DNA from: Sipunculus nudus | Taxonomy: Eukaryota; Annelida; Sipuncula; Golfingiida; Sipunculidae | Reading direction: 5' to 3' | DNA: 64,000 nt | NCBI GenBank assembly: GCA_026874595.1 | Contig: CM049316.1 | Span: 11,460,839-11,524,838 of the forward strand | Part shown: one piece after another, positions 1 to 9,924 of the stretch | Numbering within the stretch: the first letter of the stretch is position 1 | How the letters are laid out: each line of letters starts with the position of its first letter | Notes under the pieces: generated by a model | Seen by the model: only the letters and a program-made list of their open reading frames with translations | Databases searched by the model: none | What the model was told of the DNA's origin: nothing | Made by a program: the position numbers and the translations under genes

Positions 1-260
1 CGTTATTACCCGGTATATGATAAGAGATATAGTTAAACTAAGCGTAGATGTATGAAAAAGATAAACAGATGAAGAAATATGCTGCCTCGTACAATCCTCG
101 CTCAGTGTTTTGGCTGTATTCAGTTTACTGCATTTCTCTTACACACTGCTGGCAGAAGTCCATGTGGCGACGACTGCATCAAAAGAGTGTACCAACGTCT
201 TATCAGTCCTAAACTGGGAAACCTAGGACAGCTGAAATAGGCCAGAGTTTAGCAACAACA
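1..260 (-). pseudogene. 3'-flank relic of a third astacin-ShKT paralogue
   Basis: This stretch aligns base by base with the sequence just downstream of gene B's stop codon (about 54440-54690) and more weakly with the region near 18300-18500 beyond gene A. Shared strings include GATATA.TTAAACTAA, TATG.TGCCTC and GCTGGCAGA. No ShKT coding exon follows; the similarity stops near 255, where gene B's last exon would begin. I read it as the 3' UTR or flank of a lost minus-strand paralogue. It makes no product. Confidence 0.6.
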
Positions 261-289
261 ATAAGATCGATTCGTTGTTTATTGGTATT

Positions 290-444
290 TGTTACGGGGT
301 GACATAAAAGCGGACCGAACTGTCTCGCTAGTGAAGCTTGCTTTGCTAGCGAAGCGGTCGGTACGCCGGACTAATGCGCCACCGTTATGGGTTCGAATCC
401 CGGATTGGCCCAGTGATTTCCTCTTAAAATTTGTCTTCGTAACA
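290..444 (+). repeat. tRNA-derived SINE-like element, copy 1
   Basis: A 155-bp element with a good RNA polymerase III B box (GGTTCGAATCC, 390-400) and an A-box-like string (TAGCGAAGCGG, 347-357) at tRNA-like spacing. Its ends are TGTTACG and CGTAACA, a short inverted repeat. Two further copies lie at 1348-1490 and 7658-7769 in the opposite orientation. It is not a functional tRNA gene: no clean acceptor stem or 3' end is seen. Family name unknown. Confidence 0.55.
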
Positions 445-469
445 TTATAAATATTCACAAGATAAAATT

Positions 470-795
470 ATCAAAGTGAGGCTTGGAAACCAATTTAATC
501 ACCAAGTCAACAGACAACTGGCTCCAGAAGAAAATATGAATGTTGTTTTTTTTTTCGGCCTTATGCCTTCGGCAGTCCAGTGTCCCATAATGTGTATTAA
601 TATTTGCCTTGGAGAGAATAATTAAAATGTTCAATGGGCAGCAACTTGAGGAACAGATTATAGAGAGTTCTGCATTATCGGTATCGCATCTCGTATCCAG
701 AGACCAGGGAACATCCCCAATTTAGAGGTGTCCCTAAAAGGATGTGTCCCTTTTATATGATTAAGTGTTGTGGCCACTTCGAGAAAATGAGCGAA

Positions 796-800
<5 letters not shown>
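470..800 (-). pseudogene. intron relic of the third astacin paralogue
   Basis: Homologous along its length to 58215-58540, the gene B intron between the Cys-rich linker exon and the first ShKT exon. Shared landmarks include ATCAAAGTGAGGC, AATATGAATGTTG, TTTCGGCCTTATG and GGAGAGAATAAT or close variants, ending at the same (TA)n array. Indels and substitutions are frequent and no coding exon lies within it. It ties the window's left edge to the astacin segmental duplication. Confidence 0.6.

Positions 801-863
<63 letters not shown>
797..863. repeat. (TA)n microsatellite
   Basis: About 33 TA units. It sits at the position matching the (TA)n at 58538-58587 in gene B, so the array predates the segmental duplication. 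Long YIYI reading frames across it are artefacts. Confidence 0.95.
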
Positions 864-869
<6 letters not shown>

Positions 870-875
870 AAGGTT

Positions 876-1075
876 CAAATGCAAATACATTTAAATGATG
901 CACATTTGCATTTGCATTTTAATGCAACGATTTCGAAAACCCCTCATTTGCAGTCGCATTTGAATGCCAGGCTGATGTAGTGCATTTGAATTTGCATTTG
1001 CATTTGAAAAAAAATGCTACGCATTAGCATTTGCATTTAAAATATGAATCAAATGTCAAATGCAAAAATTCTTTA
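876..1075. repeat. degenerate ATTTGCAT-rich minisatellite
   Basis: Irregular tandem runs of the 6-7 bp word GCATTTG/CAAATGC spread over 200 bp, interspersed with unique sequence. The word creates several copies of the octamer ATTTGCAT/ATGCAAAT. No coding potential is seen. Confidence 0.6.
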
Positions 1076-1347
1076 TATTTTTCCAAAGGCTGAGCATGCA
1101 ACAAAATACATGCACTTGTGTTAGGGGTGGGGTTTTAGTATTATGTAATAGTAATAGAAAATTACAGATTTTCAAAGTAAAAGTATAAATTAATATTAGA
1201 AGTAATAGACAATTAATTTCAACATGTAATAGTAAATTACTAATAATAATAGTGTAAGACCCCAAATAATAGAATAATAGCTATTACATTAACTATTACA
1301 AAACTTGACTAAAACAGGTTAGGGGCTATATATATATATATATATAT

Positions 1348-1490
1348 TGTTACGAAGACAAATTGCTCAGGGGAAAATATTGGGCCGATCCGGGATTCGT
1401 CGGCGCACATGTCCGGCGTTCCAACCGCTTCGCTAAAAAATAAGCTGCACCAGCGAGACAGTTCGGTCCGCTGTTATATGCACCCCTAAC
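1348..1490 (-). repeat. SINE-like element, copy 2 (opposite orientation)
   Basis: Starts TGTTACGAAGACAAATT directly after a short (TA)n and matches the reverse complement of 290-444, including the GCGAAGCGG and GACAGTTCGGTCCG blocks. The B box is damaged by a small deletion, so it could not be transcribed efficiently by RNA polymerase III. Confidence 0.55.
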
Positions 1491-2188
1491 CCACCCCCTC
1501 TTAAGAGCGTTCTGCTATCAGAACAAGATTACTTATTCCAGGAGTCACACTTTTGGTGGATAGTGGCGGTAATGACTCAATTACCTCAAACCACCATTCC
1601 CTGGACCCAAAGGTGGGTGTAATCTAGGAGTAGTCCGCCACGTATAGACTCCATTTATCTGTGATATGGAGTCCGAGCGTCTAGCGGTGTGAGTTCACCC
1701 TGCCGTACATGGAGGGACCTGTAACATGAATTACCACTGCTTGTTGTGTGATAGAGTAACAATCTTGTATTTATATTTAGAAAATTTCGCCATCTATGTT
1801 GACGGAGGACTTTTCATTGAAGCCTTTCGGAGCGATATTTACTTTCAAAGTAAGTTCTATGAACTTATGGTTTTAAAAGTCTATGTCAACAAAGAGATTA
1901 TGTCACCAGTTTTACTCTAGTTGACTCGTTTTATCGAACTTTTTATTGACTTTAGACATATAAACCATTTTAAAGTTTGCAACAAGGATTCACCATTTAT
2001 CGCTCATCAACTGTTTATAGCAACCTGCTGTGTTGCCAACGTGTCTAAGAGCCTTGGGGAATCCCCTTCCATTGCATTCACAAGGGATAGCTTATGTCTT
2101 GCGTAACCGGTGACGCCAGCTCGAGTACGCTTGGTCACACTCTGATTACCATTCACATAAACAAATCGTCTTCCCCGTGACTTCAATC

Positions 2189-3673
2189 ATGACAAAGCCA
2201 AACAAACATAGCAAATGTGTGAACTGTAATAAGAAAAATGCCAGTGTTCGAATAAGAATCGATGATGATCTATACTGTTCACAGTGTGCAAATAAAAAAT
2301 GGCCAAACGTTTATGGCAACAAAAATAACCAAATCTCTGCTCCGTCACAAAATGTTGACAACCCCTCTCCTCAGTGCAAGAGCAGCAATATTACCATTGA
2401 TACGTCAACAGATGACTCACAAAACAATCTAATATGTGATATTCGCAACTGTAAATACAACAATATCTCACAGGGAGAGATGATCAGGTGTTGTTCTTGT
2501 AACAACTGGTTTCACTTGACATGTATGAACATACAGCCTGGGGATGAAGGCCTTATATGGAATTGTAAAAACTGCCGAAACATCCCAACGCAACTTAAAC
2601 ATATTCTTTGTGAACTTCAGTCCCTCAGACAGGAAAACAAATTAATGAAAGAAGAATTACAAGAATGTCTTAAAGTACAGTCAACTACTGAAAAACTCCT
2701 CCGAGAATTGTCTGACAAATCCTGTAAATGTGCAGAATTGAACCATAGTATATCCAAAACCTCCAGTGAGAGACCTAACATGTCGACAACTCTGCAGGAT
2801 TCATCAAACAAACAAGCCTGGTCTGAAGTTGTATCATCCCACTCAAGACGTCACTCTACTGGGACTATCAGAAAACGTGATAATTCTTCTGCTAATAGAG
2901 CGAACACTTCTTGTGACGACTGGCCATCTTTGAACGAGACCTTCCCTGTACCTTATCACGCAGAGAAACAAAAAAATGGTGACACTAACAAAGCAACACC
3001 TACAGAAGACCTTGGTCTACAAAGCTCAGCAGAGTCAGGTTCTTCCGCTTATGTCAATACAAATGGACTTATTGATATTCAATCAAAAAGTCGTGTCTTA
3101 ATATTTGGTGATTCCTTAGTGAGAGACTCCTATTCTAGTGTGGCTAACCATTTATGTGACAAGAAAATTTCTGTGTTAAGTACTAGTGGGCTCACACTTG
3201 ATAATGCTTTGTCCAAACTACCAAAAACTGCAAAAGATTTGTCAAATGATGATTGTTTAGTGGTTCAAGTAGGCACAAACAACGTTTATCGTGATGACAC
3301 CCTAACCTTTGTTAACAAATATACTGACATGCTGCAAAACACTAGAAGCAGCACCAACTGTAAAATTGTCAGTTTGGCAATCCCTAAATATTTACATGAC
3401 AGCATTGTAAATAGAAAAATCACCATTATAAACAATGAACTGAGAAAGAGATGTGAATCCCTTGAGAATATCATATTTTGTGACTGCTCACCACCTTTGA
3501 AAAGGTCTTACTATCGATATGATGGTATACATTTTAGTAAATTCGGCACAATTGCAATGACCGGACAAATTGCCTCTAGCGTTCGATATTTTCAAAAATC
3601 GATGTACACTAGTGAAGACAGCCTAATGGAATCTCAAAATTTTCACGGAGATCAAACAAAAACATCCATATAA
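2189..3673 (+). CDS. CR1-like ORF1 protein: PHD finger, coiled coil, SGNH esterase
   Basis: A 494-residue protein counted from the ATG at 2189; the frame is open slightly further upstream but without an ATG. Residues 5-40 hold a CxxC...CxxC zinc cluster. About 85-135 form a PHD-type finger with spaced CxxC pairs and the WFHLTC signature. About 145-185 are a charged coiled coil. About 295-470 are an SGNH/GDSL-type hydrolase with FGDSL (nucleophile block), GTNN (oxyanion block) and DGIHF (catalytic Asp-His block). In CR1 elements this protein binds nucleic acid and the esterase may aid membrane or RNP steps. It is fully open, which suggests recent activity. Confidence 0.88.
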   Translation: MTKPNKHSKCVNCNKKNASVRIRIDDDLYCSQCANKKWPNVYGNKNNQISAPSQNVDNPSPQCKSSNITIDTSTDDSQNNLICDIRNCKYNNISQGEMIRCCSCNNWFHLTCMNIQPGDEGLIWNCKNCRNIPTQLKHILCELQSLRQENKLMKEELQECLKVQSTTEKLLRELSDKSCKCAELNHSISKTSSERPNMSTTLQDSSNKQAWSEVVSSHSRRHSTGTIRKRDNSSANRANTSCDDWPSLNETFPVPYHAEKQKNGDTNKATPTEDLGLQSSAESGSSAYVNTNGLIDIQSKSRVLIFGDSLVRDSYSSVANHLCDKKISVLSTSGLTLDNALSKLPKTAKDLSNDDCLVVQVGTNNVYRDDTLTFVNKYTDMLQNTRSSTNCKIVSLAIPKYLHDSIVNRKITIINNELRKRCESLENIIFCDCSPPLKRSYYRYDGIHFSKFGTIAMTGQIASSVRYFQKSMYTSEDSLMESQNFHGDQTKTSI

Positions 3674-3699
3674 CAGATGATTATTTACTAAGGAATTCA

Positions 3700-4974
3700 G
3701 TGGATGTGTACTCTGATCAGGTTATAAGTCCTAACGTTAGTATTACAGAACAAACAAGCTCTCACTTATCAGATATTTATCAAGCATTACCTAGCACCAA
3801 ACCAATTACACCCGATAATGAAATTCCACCCTCTCTTCCTTCTATTTTGTCTCAAAACCCAAGTATATATTCTGATTTTAAGCAATATCGACTAGCTAAC
3901 CAGGGTACCATATTAGGTCATCTTAACGTTCGTAGTTTGCTACCCAAAATAGAGGAGATTCGCCTCTTGTGTTCTAGTTTAAACCCTCATGTTTTATCAT
4001 TAACAGAATCATGGTTAGATAACCACGTTTTTGATTCAGAGATACAAATTGATGATTATACGATTTTTAGATCAGACAGGAATCGGCATGGCGGAGGAGT
4101 TCTCACGTATGTGTTATCGTCGTTAAAACCGGAGTTGGTCACTTTAAACTCAAATGTCGTTGAATGTGTATGGGTTAAAATAATTTTGGGGAGAAAACCG
4201 GTCTTAATCGGTTCTATATATAGACCGCCTAATTCAAGTTCCAGTTACATTGATGAATTACTCGATTTACTTGCTTCTGCCCTTAACTTATTCAAACATG
4301 TTGTATTACTTGGCGATTTCAATGTAGACTGCTTACGCTCTGAAACTTATATTGCTAGTAAACTGGACTTGCTCGAAAAAATCTTAGGTCTTAAACAACT
4401 TGTAACAGAGCCTACTCGTATTACTCAGCTCACCTCTACAATGATCGACTTGATATTTTCTTCACATCCTAGCATGCATTCAAATGTGAAAGTTCATCCT
4501 TTATGTATAAGTGATCATTTTCTTGTGACTACCGTTTTGAATAGACCACCTAGGGTCACAGTTACAAAATCCGGATATTACCGTACCCTTCGTAAATTCA
4601 ATGAATACAAATTTATCGATGAATTATCGAAATCCAATTTTTTTTCAAGAATTATGCAACTTTCTGATGTAAACTTAGCCTGGGAAATGTGGCGCTATGA
4701 ATTTCTGAGAATTTCCAATAACAACGCGCCTTTTATTCGACGTCGCACCAAAGCTCGCGAAAATAAATGGTTCAATAATGATTTACTTAATGAGATTCAC
4801 TTGCGTGATTATGCACATCGGAACGCATTAAGAACAAATCACAGTAATGACTGGTCTGCGTACCGACATCAGCGAAATTATGTTACAAATCTTATCAGAT
4901 CCACTCGTAGCCAGTATTATGCCACGCTGATACAAAAAATGGCTCCAACCCTGGTTGTGTGTGGAAAGCTTTAA
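3700..4974 (+). CDS. CR1-like ORF2, endonuclease half (frameshifted from RT)
   Basis: Endonuclease/exonuclease/phosphatase fold of a non-LTR retrotransposon. In order: HLNVRSL (Asn block), LTESWL (catalytic Glu), SDRNRHGGGV, YRPPN, LLGDFNVD (Asp/Asn block), MIDLIFSS and SDHFLV (catalytic Asp-His). The enzyme nicks target DNA to prime reverse transcription. No in-frame ATG precedes the domain; the frame overlaps the end of ORF1, so ORF2 may start by reinitiation or at a non-AUG codon. The frame ends at 4974 through a 1-bp shift in a short A run near 4933-4939; the RT half follows in the next frame. Confidence 0.85.
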   Translation: MDVYSDQVISPNVSITEQTSSHLSDIYQALPSTKPITPDNEIPPSLPSILSQNPSIYSDFKQYRLANQGTILGHLNVRSLLPKIEEIRLLCSSLNPHVLSLTESWLDNHVFDSEIQIDDYTIFRSDRNRHGGGVLTYVLSSLKPELVTLNSNVVECVWVKIILGRKPVLIGSIYRPPNSSSSYIDELLDLLASALNLFKHVVLLGDFNVDCLRSETYIASKLDLLEKILGLKQLVTEPTRITQLTSTMIDLIFSSHPSMHSNVKVHPLCISDHFLVTTVLNRPPRVTVTKSGYYRTLRKFNEYKFIDELSKSNFFSRIMQLSDVNLAWEMWRYEFLRISNNNAPFIRRRTKARENKWFNNDLLNEIHLRDYAHRNALRTNHSNDWSAYRHQRNYVTNLIRSTRSQYYATLIQKMAPTLVVCGKL

Positions 4975-6686
4975 AACACATACTGCCTTCGAAAACCTCC
5001 TCGAATAAAGAAAGCGGAAAGATTGACCCTGATAAATTTAACCATTACTTTACTTCTGTTGGAAAAAATATTAACGATAAATTTCCGAAAACAATATTTA
5101 CCTGCGATCATATTGGTAACCCGAATTTGAAATCTTTTGATTTTAATTCAGTTTCGAGTCAATTTGTTTTATCACAGTTGTTGAAAGTAAACTCCAGTAT
5201 GAAAGAAGATATACTGGGAATGTCAGGATTTTTCCTTAAGATAGCCGCACCTTATATTTCAGCTCCATTAGCCCACATATTTAACATCTCACTTCAAACC
5301 GGCGAGTTTCCAGCAGATTGGAAGACCGCTAGGATCACTCCTATATACAAAGGATCTGGATGTAAGGATGATCCAAATAACTACCGACCGATCTCAGTTA
5401 TAGGCCATGTGCCAAAAATAATAGAACAATTCGTTAAATCGCGCCTCATCACGTTTTTTGAAAGTAATAATCTGTTTTCGGATAAACAACTCGCTTATCT
5501 TCCTAATCGTTCAACTTCATTTGCCTTGCACAGCATAATTGACGAATGCTTAATCAGTCTTAATAACAATAATGTTACCGCCGCATGTTTCCTCGATGAA
5601 AAAAAAGGTTTTGATAGCCTTGATCATACTGTCTTACTTACAAAAATGAGCGACTATGGCATAAAAGGTATACCGCTTATGTGGTTCGAAAACTACCTGT
5701 CTAATCGTAAGCAAGTGGTTTATTCTAATGGATTGCTTTCAGAACCACGCACCTTGGACATAGGTACCCCACAGGGCACTGTCCTTGGACCTATATTTTT
5801 CCTTTTTTATCTAAATGATCTTCCAATGTTCCTCAGTGAGAAATGCGTCATTTATGCTGATGATATTTCAATTTATTCTTCAGCGAATTCAGCCGCTAAA
5901 GCTATAGAGTCATTACAAGTAAATCTCGAAATTGCACTTAAATGGTTTAGAGAGAATCGACTGAGTATAAATCCCCAAAAATCATCATTCATATTATTTG
6001 GCCCCAAGTCTAAAACCAATGGAAATCAACTGAACATTTCCATGGATAACATTACAGTGATGCCGGTTGAACACACAAAGCTTTTAGGTGTTATCATCGA
6101 CGCTGGTCTTACATGGAAAAAACATATTCAACTGGTGTGCGACAAAATAGTATCAAAACTAGGTCTCCTTTTCAGATTAAGTAAAACCTTAGATGTCTTT
6201 AGCTTAAACACACTTTACAATGCCTTCATTCAGAGTCACATTGATTATTGTATATCTGTCTGGGGTAATTCCTCCAAAACGTATTTATTACAACTCCAAA
6301 AACTTCAAAATAGAGCTGCTAGAATCGTTACTAAAACTTATGATACCAATATATCCTCTACATCATTGATTGCAAAATTGGGTTGGATGAATGTTAAACA
6401 GAGATACCAATATTTTGTTTCTTTAATGGTCTTTAAATGTTTGTCTGGTAATGTCCCTCCCTCTCTTACGCATACGTTCAGCCGTGTTAATAGTGCATAT
6501 AATACTCGTTTTTCTCAGGGCTTCAATTTATCATTACCTAAACCAAACAGAGAATCCTTCAAAGCAAGTCTTGCATATGCTGGTCCCATCCACTGGAATT
6601 CTTTACCTGTAAGTGTCAAATCTGCAACCAGTCTCTGCCAGTTTAAATCATTGTACAAGCAATTTATGCCATATAATTTTTCATAG
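4959..6686 (+). CDS. CR1-like ORF2, reverse transcriptase half
   Basis: 575 codons from the first ATG after the frameshift; the true product would be one ORF2 polypeptide with the upstream endonuclease. RT blocks in order: NNYRPIS (block 2), PNRSTSFAL, FLDEKKGFDSLDH (block A, with Gly where Ala is usual), GTPQGTVLGPIFF (block B), YADD (catalytic pair, 5853-5864) and LLGVIID (block D/E). A thumb and C-terminal region with IDYC..VWG follows. The stop codon at 6686 is intact. Confidence 0.85.
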   Translation: MWKALKHILPSKTSSNKESGKIDPDKFNHYFTSVGKNINDKFPKTIFTCDHIGNPNLKSFDFNSVSSQFVLSQLLKVNSSMKEDILGMSGFFLKIAAPYISAPLAHIFNISLQTGEFPADWKTARITPIYKGSGCKDDPNNYRPISVIGHVPKIIEQFVKSRLITFFESNNLFSDKQLAYLPNRSTSFALHSIIDECLISLNNNNVTAACFLDEKKGFDSLDHTVLLTKMSDYGIKGIPLMWFENYLSNRKQVVYSNGLLSEPRTLDIGTPQGTVLGPIFFLFYLNDLPMFLSEKCVIYADDISIYSSANSAAKAIESLQVNLEIALKWFRENRLSINPQKSSFILFGPKSKTNGNQLNISMDNITVMPVEHTKLLGVIIDAGLTWKKHIQLVCDKIVSKLGLLFRLSKTLDVFSLNTLYNAFIQSHIDYCISVWGNSSKTYLLQLQKLQNRAARIVTKTYDTNISSTSLIAKLGWMNVKQRYQYFVSLMVFKCLSGNVPPSLTHTFSRVNSAYNTRFSQGFNLSLPKPNRESFKASLAYAGPIHWNSLPVSVKSATSLCQFKSLYKQFMPYNFS

Positions 6687-7024
6687 CTTGTTCACAGGTG
6701 CCTTTTCGTCTTTGTATTCATTACCTATATTACTGTGTCATTATGTTATATATTTATTGTGAAATCACGATCTTACATGTTTTAATTTTTAGTCAGGCTT
6801 CTTATTTAAATTTATTTACTCAATATTCGTGTATATCATTTAAGAATTTTTTTTCTATGATCATTTTAAACCATGTATGTATAACTGTTTTTATGTATGC
6901 ATGTATTTTAGTTTAAGTTCTTTCATATTTGCTTTTTTATCTGTGTACTTATCTATATCATCTAGACCAGGACCCTATTGAAAAACAGCTTTTGCTGAAT
7001 AGGCTATCCTGGTTAAATATGTAT

Positions 7025-7026
7025 TA

Positions 7027-7057
<31 letters not shown>

Positions 7058-7058
7058 A
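7025..7058 (+). repeat. TAAA tandem tail of the CR1-like element
   Basis: Eight or so perfect TAAA units directly after the 3' UTR of the non-LTR element. This is the expected 3' terminus for a CR1-class retrotransposon that primes on a short tandem repeat. Confidence 0.8.
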
Positions 7059-7657
7059 CTTTTTATGTATCAAATTAAATCGATATATCACCTTTATGTG
7101 CGCTTGTAAATGTTTTTTATCCTTTGATTTGCCGGGGTTCAATTGTTGCATGCCAAATGGACACCGCCGGAAAAAGAATCCCATGCAAATTAATTGGGCA
7201 ATCTATGCAAAAATGAATTCAGGGGGGCTTTTCCCAGGAATGCCAGTGCCGTGCACTTGGATAGACCATATTTTCATAAGCATCCTTCCCATCATACATC
7301 GCGTGTTGTCAATGATGCTAATTTCCTATTGGCTGTTCCAACTTGAAGGCTCCTGCGGCCCGACGTAGACGAAGTAATATCTGACTTCATTGACAGTAAG
7401 TGCCCATACTTTATTACATATTGATCATTCAGCAAAAGTTTTGGTCCCGACAGTCTGAGCATCCGTAACAATTATAATAAATGGGGTTTGTTTGGTGTCC
7501 TCACGCTTCACAAGGCATATACGTGTCTGAGGGTTTGTACGGATCCGTACAAACTTGGATAGGATAGACTCTCCCCGCCAGAGGCTGCAGCGCTTGTATT
7601 GTCTACTATATATGTCAGCGCTGCAAGACTGCAGCAAATCTAGGATGAGCCCCCATT
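7059..7657. other. unique-looking spacer
   Basis: No supported gene. Short open frames here lack recognisable domains. The stretch lies between the CR1-like element's tail and a SINE-like copy and may be old flanking DNA. Confidence 0.4.
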
Positions 7658-7765
7658 TGTTACGATGACAAATTGCTCAGGGACATGTCCGGCGTTCCAA
7701 CCGCTTCGCCAGAAAAGCAAGCTTCACAAACGAGACAGTTCGGTCCGCTTTTATATGCAACCCAT

Positions 7766-7769
<4 letters not shown>
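7658..7769 (-). repeat. SINE-like element, truncated copy 3
   Basis: Begins TGTTACGATGACAAATTGC and ends CATAACA, again short inverted ends. Compared with 290-444 it lacks the whole B-box segment (GGTTCGAATCC), so the pol III promoter is lost. A (TA)n array abuts it. Confidence 0.55.
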
Positions 7770-7838
<69 letters not shown>

Positions 7839-7855
7839 TGTGTGTGTATATATAT
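7770..7855. repeat. (TA)n and (TG)n compound microsatellite
   Basis: Roughly 30 TA units followed by a short TGTGTG stretch and more TA. Apparent open frames encoding YIYI on both strands are repeat artefacts. Confidence 0.9.
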
Positions 7856-8059
7856 AAAGACTTAAGAATGCAGTGAAGTAGTCGAGTCCACAACATCCGA
7901 GTCCGCGTGGAAGTATGAGCCCAGGGCAATCGAGTTTGTCCAAGTGCGAGTCCTTAAGGTTTAAGTCCAAGTCCACCTTATTCGTTCGAGTCACGTGTAA
8001 GCCTTGTACTGACCAAGACTGCAGTGACATACGAATATCAAAGTCAGGCTCCTTGACAA

Positions 8060-9050
8060 GCAAATATAGTTTAATTTTGTAGGCCAGCTGGCAGTTTGCT
8101 CATGTATACGAGTCTTTAAATATTTGACACAGCCTTTTTTCTACTGGACTTGAGGTGGACTTGAACTGTTTTCTCTGGTCTTTATTGCCGAGTCCGAGTA
8201 AAAGTCCAGAACCATCGAAACCCTATTCGAGTCCAGGTCCCTATGACAGTTCTACTCAAGTCCGACATCACTGTGAGAATATTTAAATAGAACAATCTAC
8301 TGTATTGTGAATTCGTTTCGCACAATCTCTTGCCTACATCACGTGACGCCCACGTCAGTCTGCAAACTCGAGAGTTGAATGACTTTATTCCTAACGCAGA
8401 GGTACAAGGCCAAAAACATTAAAAGGTATGGTTCTCAGGCACCGCCCGCATCAATTTTAAACCCCCGCATCAAAACTTTTTATCTTGATTTTCAATAAAA
8501 ACTTTCCAATTTTGAGCTGCTGCCGCTCCAACATTTCTTTCAAGAAGATAAAAGATACAATTTTCTTTGTTTTGTAGTGCTTTTACTTGTTTAGCCAAAT
8601 AAATTTGTTATGATCATTTGACATTTTATCGAAACATACCAAAAAATTTAAAATAAAAAAAAGCGCCCGCCCGCATTGATTTCTGAAAAAAGTGCCTGAG
8701 AACCATACCTTTTTTTTTATTTTGGCTTAATCACGAAACACTAGTTAGGGAAGGTAATGCTTTCATTGTTGTCTATTTTCATGTCAAGCTGTTGTGAAAT
8801 AAAGTACGCTTATCCGTTGAGTTGTGTTAGCCGAATGGATGCATCATTAAAACTAGGTACACTTGGATAGAGAAATTAAGATAAAAAAGCATAAAAAGGC
8901 ATAATATTATTAAACATAACTTTGGTCACATACCCGTTGTTCAGTTTTAGTTATATGTACACACACTAGGTGTCAGCACTTACAACTACGATTATACATC
9001 AGGTTGGCCTGATGTCCCTGACAGAAAAAACCTAGACGATTCCAAGGATG
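8060..9050 (-). pseudogene. relic of the third astacin paralogue, including a broken exon
   Basis: 8060-8400 matches gene B intron 58890-59215 (shared ACTGGACT, GAATTCGTTTCGCAC, CAAACTCGAG, TGAATGACT). The segment 8984 to about 9050 is the counterpart of the astacin C-terminal exon at 21460-21586 (gene A) and 59481-59607 (gene B): the donor GTAAGTGCTGACA and the reverse strand of CAGGTTGGCCTG are retained. Relative to the intact copies it has lost 5 bases inside the exon, the Tyr-Asn-Cys end reads Tyr-Asn-Arg, and homology stops at about 9045, leaving roughly half the exon. It is not functional. Upstream exons are not found beside it. Confidence 0.7.
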
Positions 9051-9699
9051 ATAGACTAACAAATGATATGGCCCTTTCCTCCTCAATCTTTTCAATCTCA
9101 TGCACGTTTTATATTTTTCACATAAATAACCGAGACTGTAACCAACTGACATGTCAAATCATGTCTCCCTCTCTGAGCCATAAAGATAAATGTAAATTAT
9201 CTGAACTGCATATACATACTATCATTTTATTAATCTCATTTCTGTCAGCATTCTCATTTGAAGATTCCCAGTCACTGACAACACAACAGGTTCATGTGGA
9301 TTGTATTGTAGTCTCCAGACTTACCTTATTACATACTCTATAATGTTATGCCTCAAGTTCCAAGTGGGGTATTCATAAAAGATGTGTAAAATGACCTGAA
9401 GAACTTAATAACAATATGTCGAGGTACACCCCGAAATTTACTTTAGGTTTATTAATATTAAAACATATCTCTAGTTTTTTTATATATTAATGTCATTAAA
9501 ATCGTTTACGATAAAAACTTCCGAATGTTACGTTCTAGGTTCCCAACTGAGTTGCTTGCCAGTAAGAAACATACTGAACTGCCGGGTTTCCTGACCATTT
9601 GTGTTTACCTTAATACAAACAATTTTCTTTGTATGATATAGCACTCCATATTCCTCAGTGTTACAATTATCCAGCAGAACTGCCTGACCCCTAACAGAG
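9051..9699. other. spacer without a supported gene
   Basis: A 91-codon open frame (9068-9343) has no recognisable domain, no splice context and ordinary composition. Nothing else is evident. Confidence 0.4.
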
Positions 9700-9924
9700 T
9701 TACGTCAGCATGATTGTCAGTGTCCTACTCTTGCAAGGATTACAGTAGAATATCGATATATATGTCAATAAGGGCGAAATTGTACCTCCCTGCCGTACAC
9801 CTTTCATAGCAGAAAAGCGAGCACTACATGCGCCATTCCAGGATACATATATCTTTACCCTCGTAAAAACATAAAACATTCTCAACAAGCCAGGCATGTC
9901 CTGTTTTTTTTCTGCGTTTGACAA
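9700..9924 (-). pseudogene. reverse transcriptase fragment of a non-LTR element
   Basis: A 74-codon stretch contains GVRQGGTISPLL, the RT block B (template/primer grip) motif, preceded by a block resembling the region between RT blocks A and B (FSAMKGVRQGG). No YADD/FADD block follows in frame, so the insertion is a short relic. It is separate from the L1-like element at 10.8-15.4 kb, which carries its own RT. Confidence 0.65.

Larger units (their letters stand above)
1500..7058 (+). mobile_element. CR1-like non-LTR retrotransposon, nearly full length
   Basis: Order seen: about 0.7 kb of non-coding leader, ORF1 (PHD-type zinc finger, coiled coil, SGNH esterase), ORF2 (apurinic-like endonuclease then reverse transcriptase), a short 3' UTR and a tail of tandem TAAA units at 7025-7058. 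PHD plus esterase in ORF1 and a microsatellite tail rather than poly(A) are CR1-group features. The 3' UTR ends in a hairpin-capable block (CCTATTG...AATAGG) shortly before the tail. Only one frameshift was found, so the insertion is fairly young. The 5' boundary is uncertain and no target-site duplication could be assigned. Confidence 0.85.

Noticed and set aside
340-405. A tRNA gene
   Set aside because: A and B boxes are present, but the acceptor stem and a coherent anticodon arm are not; three diverged copies point to a SINE-like family.
658-980. Open frames on both strands encoding long YIYIYI runs
   Set aside because: Translations of a (TA)n array; the same holds at 7660-8063, 38304-38534, 43564-44074 and 58520-58765.
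9068-9343. 91-codon frame
   Set aside because: No domain, no splice partner, and it directly follows a pseudogene relic; length is within chance for this AT content.
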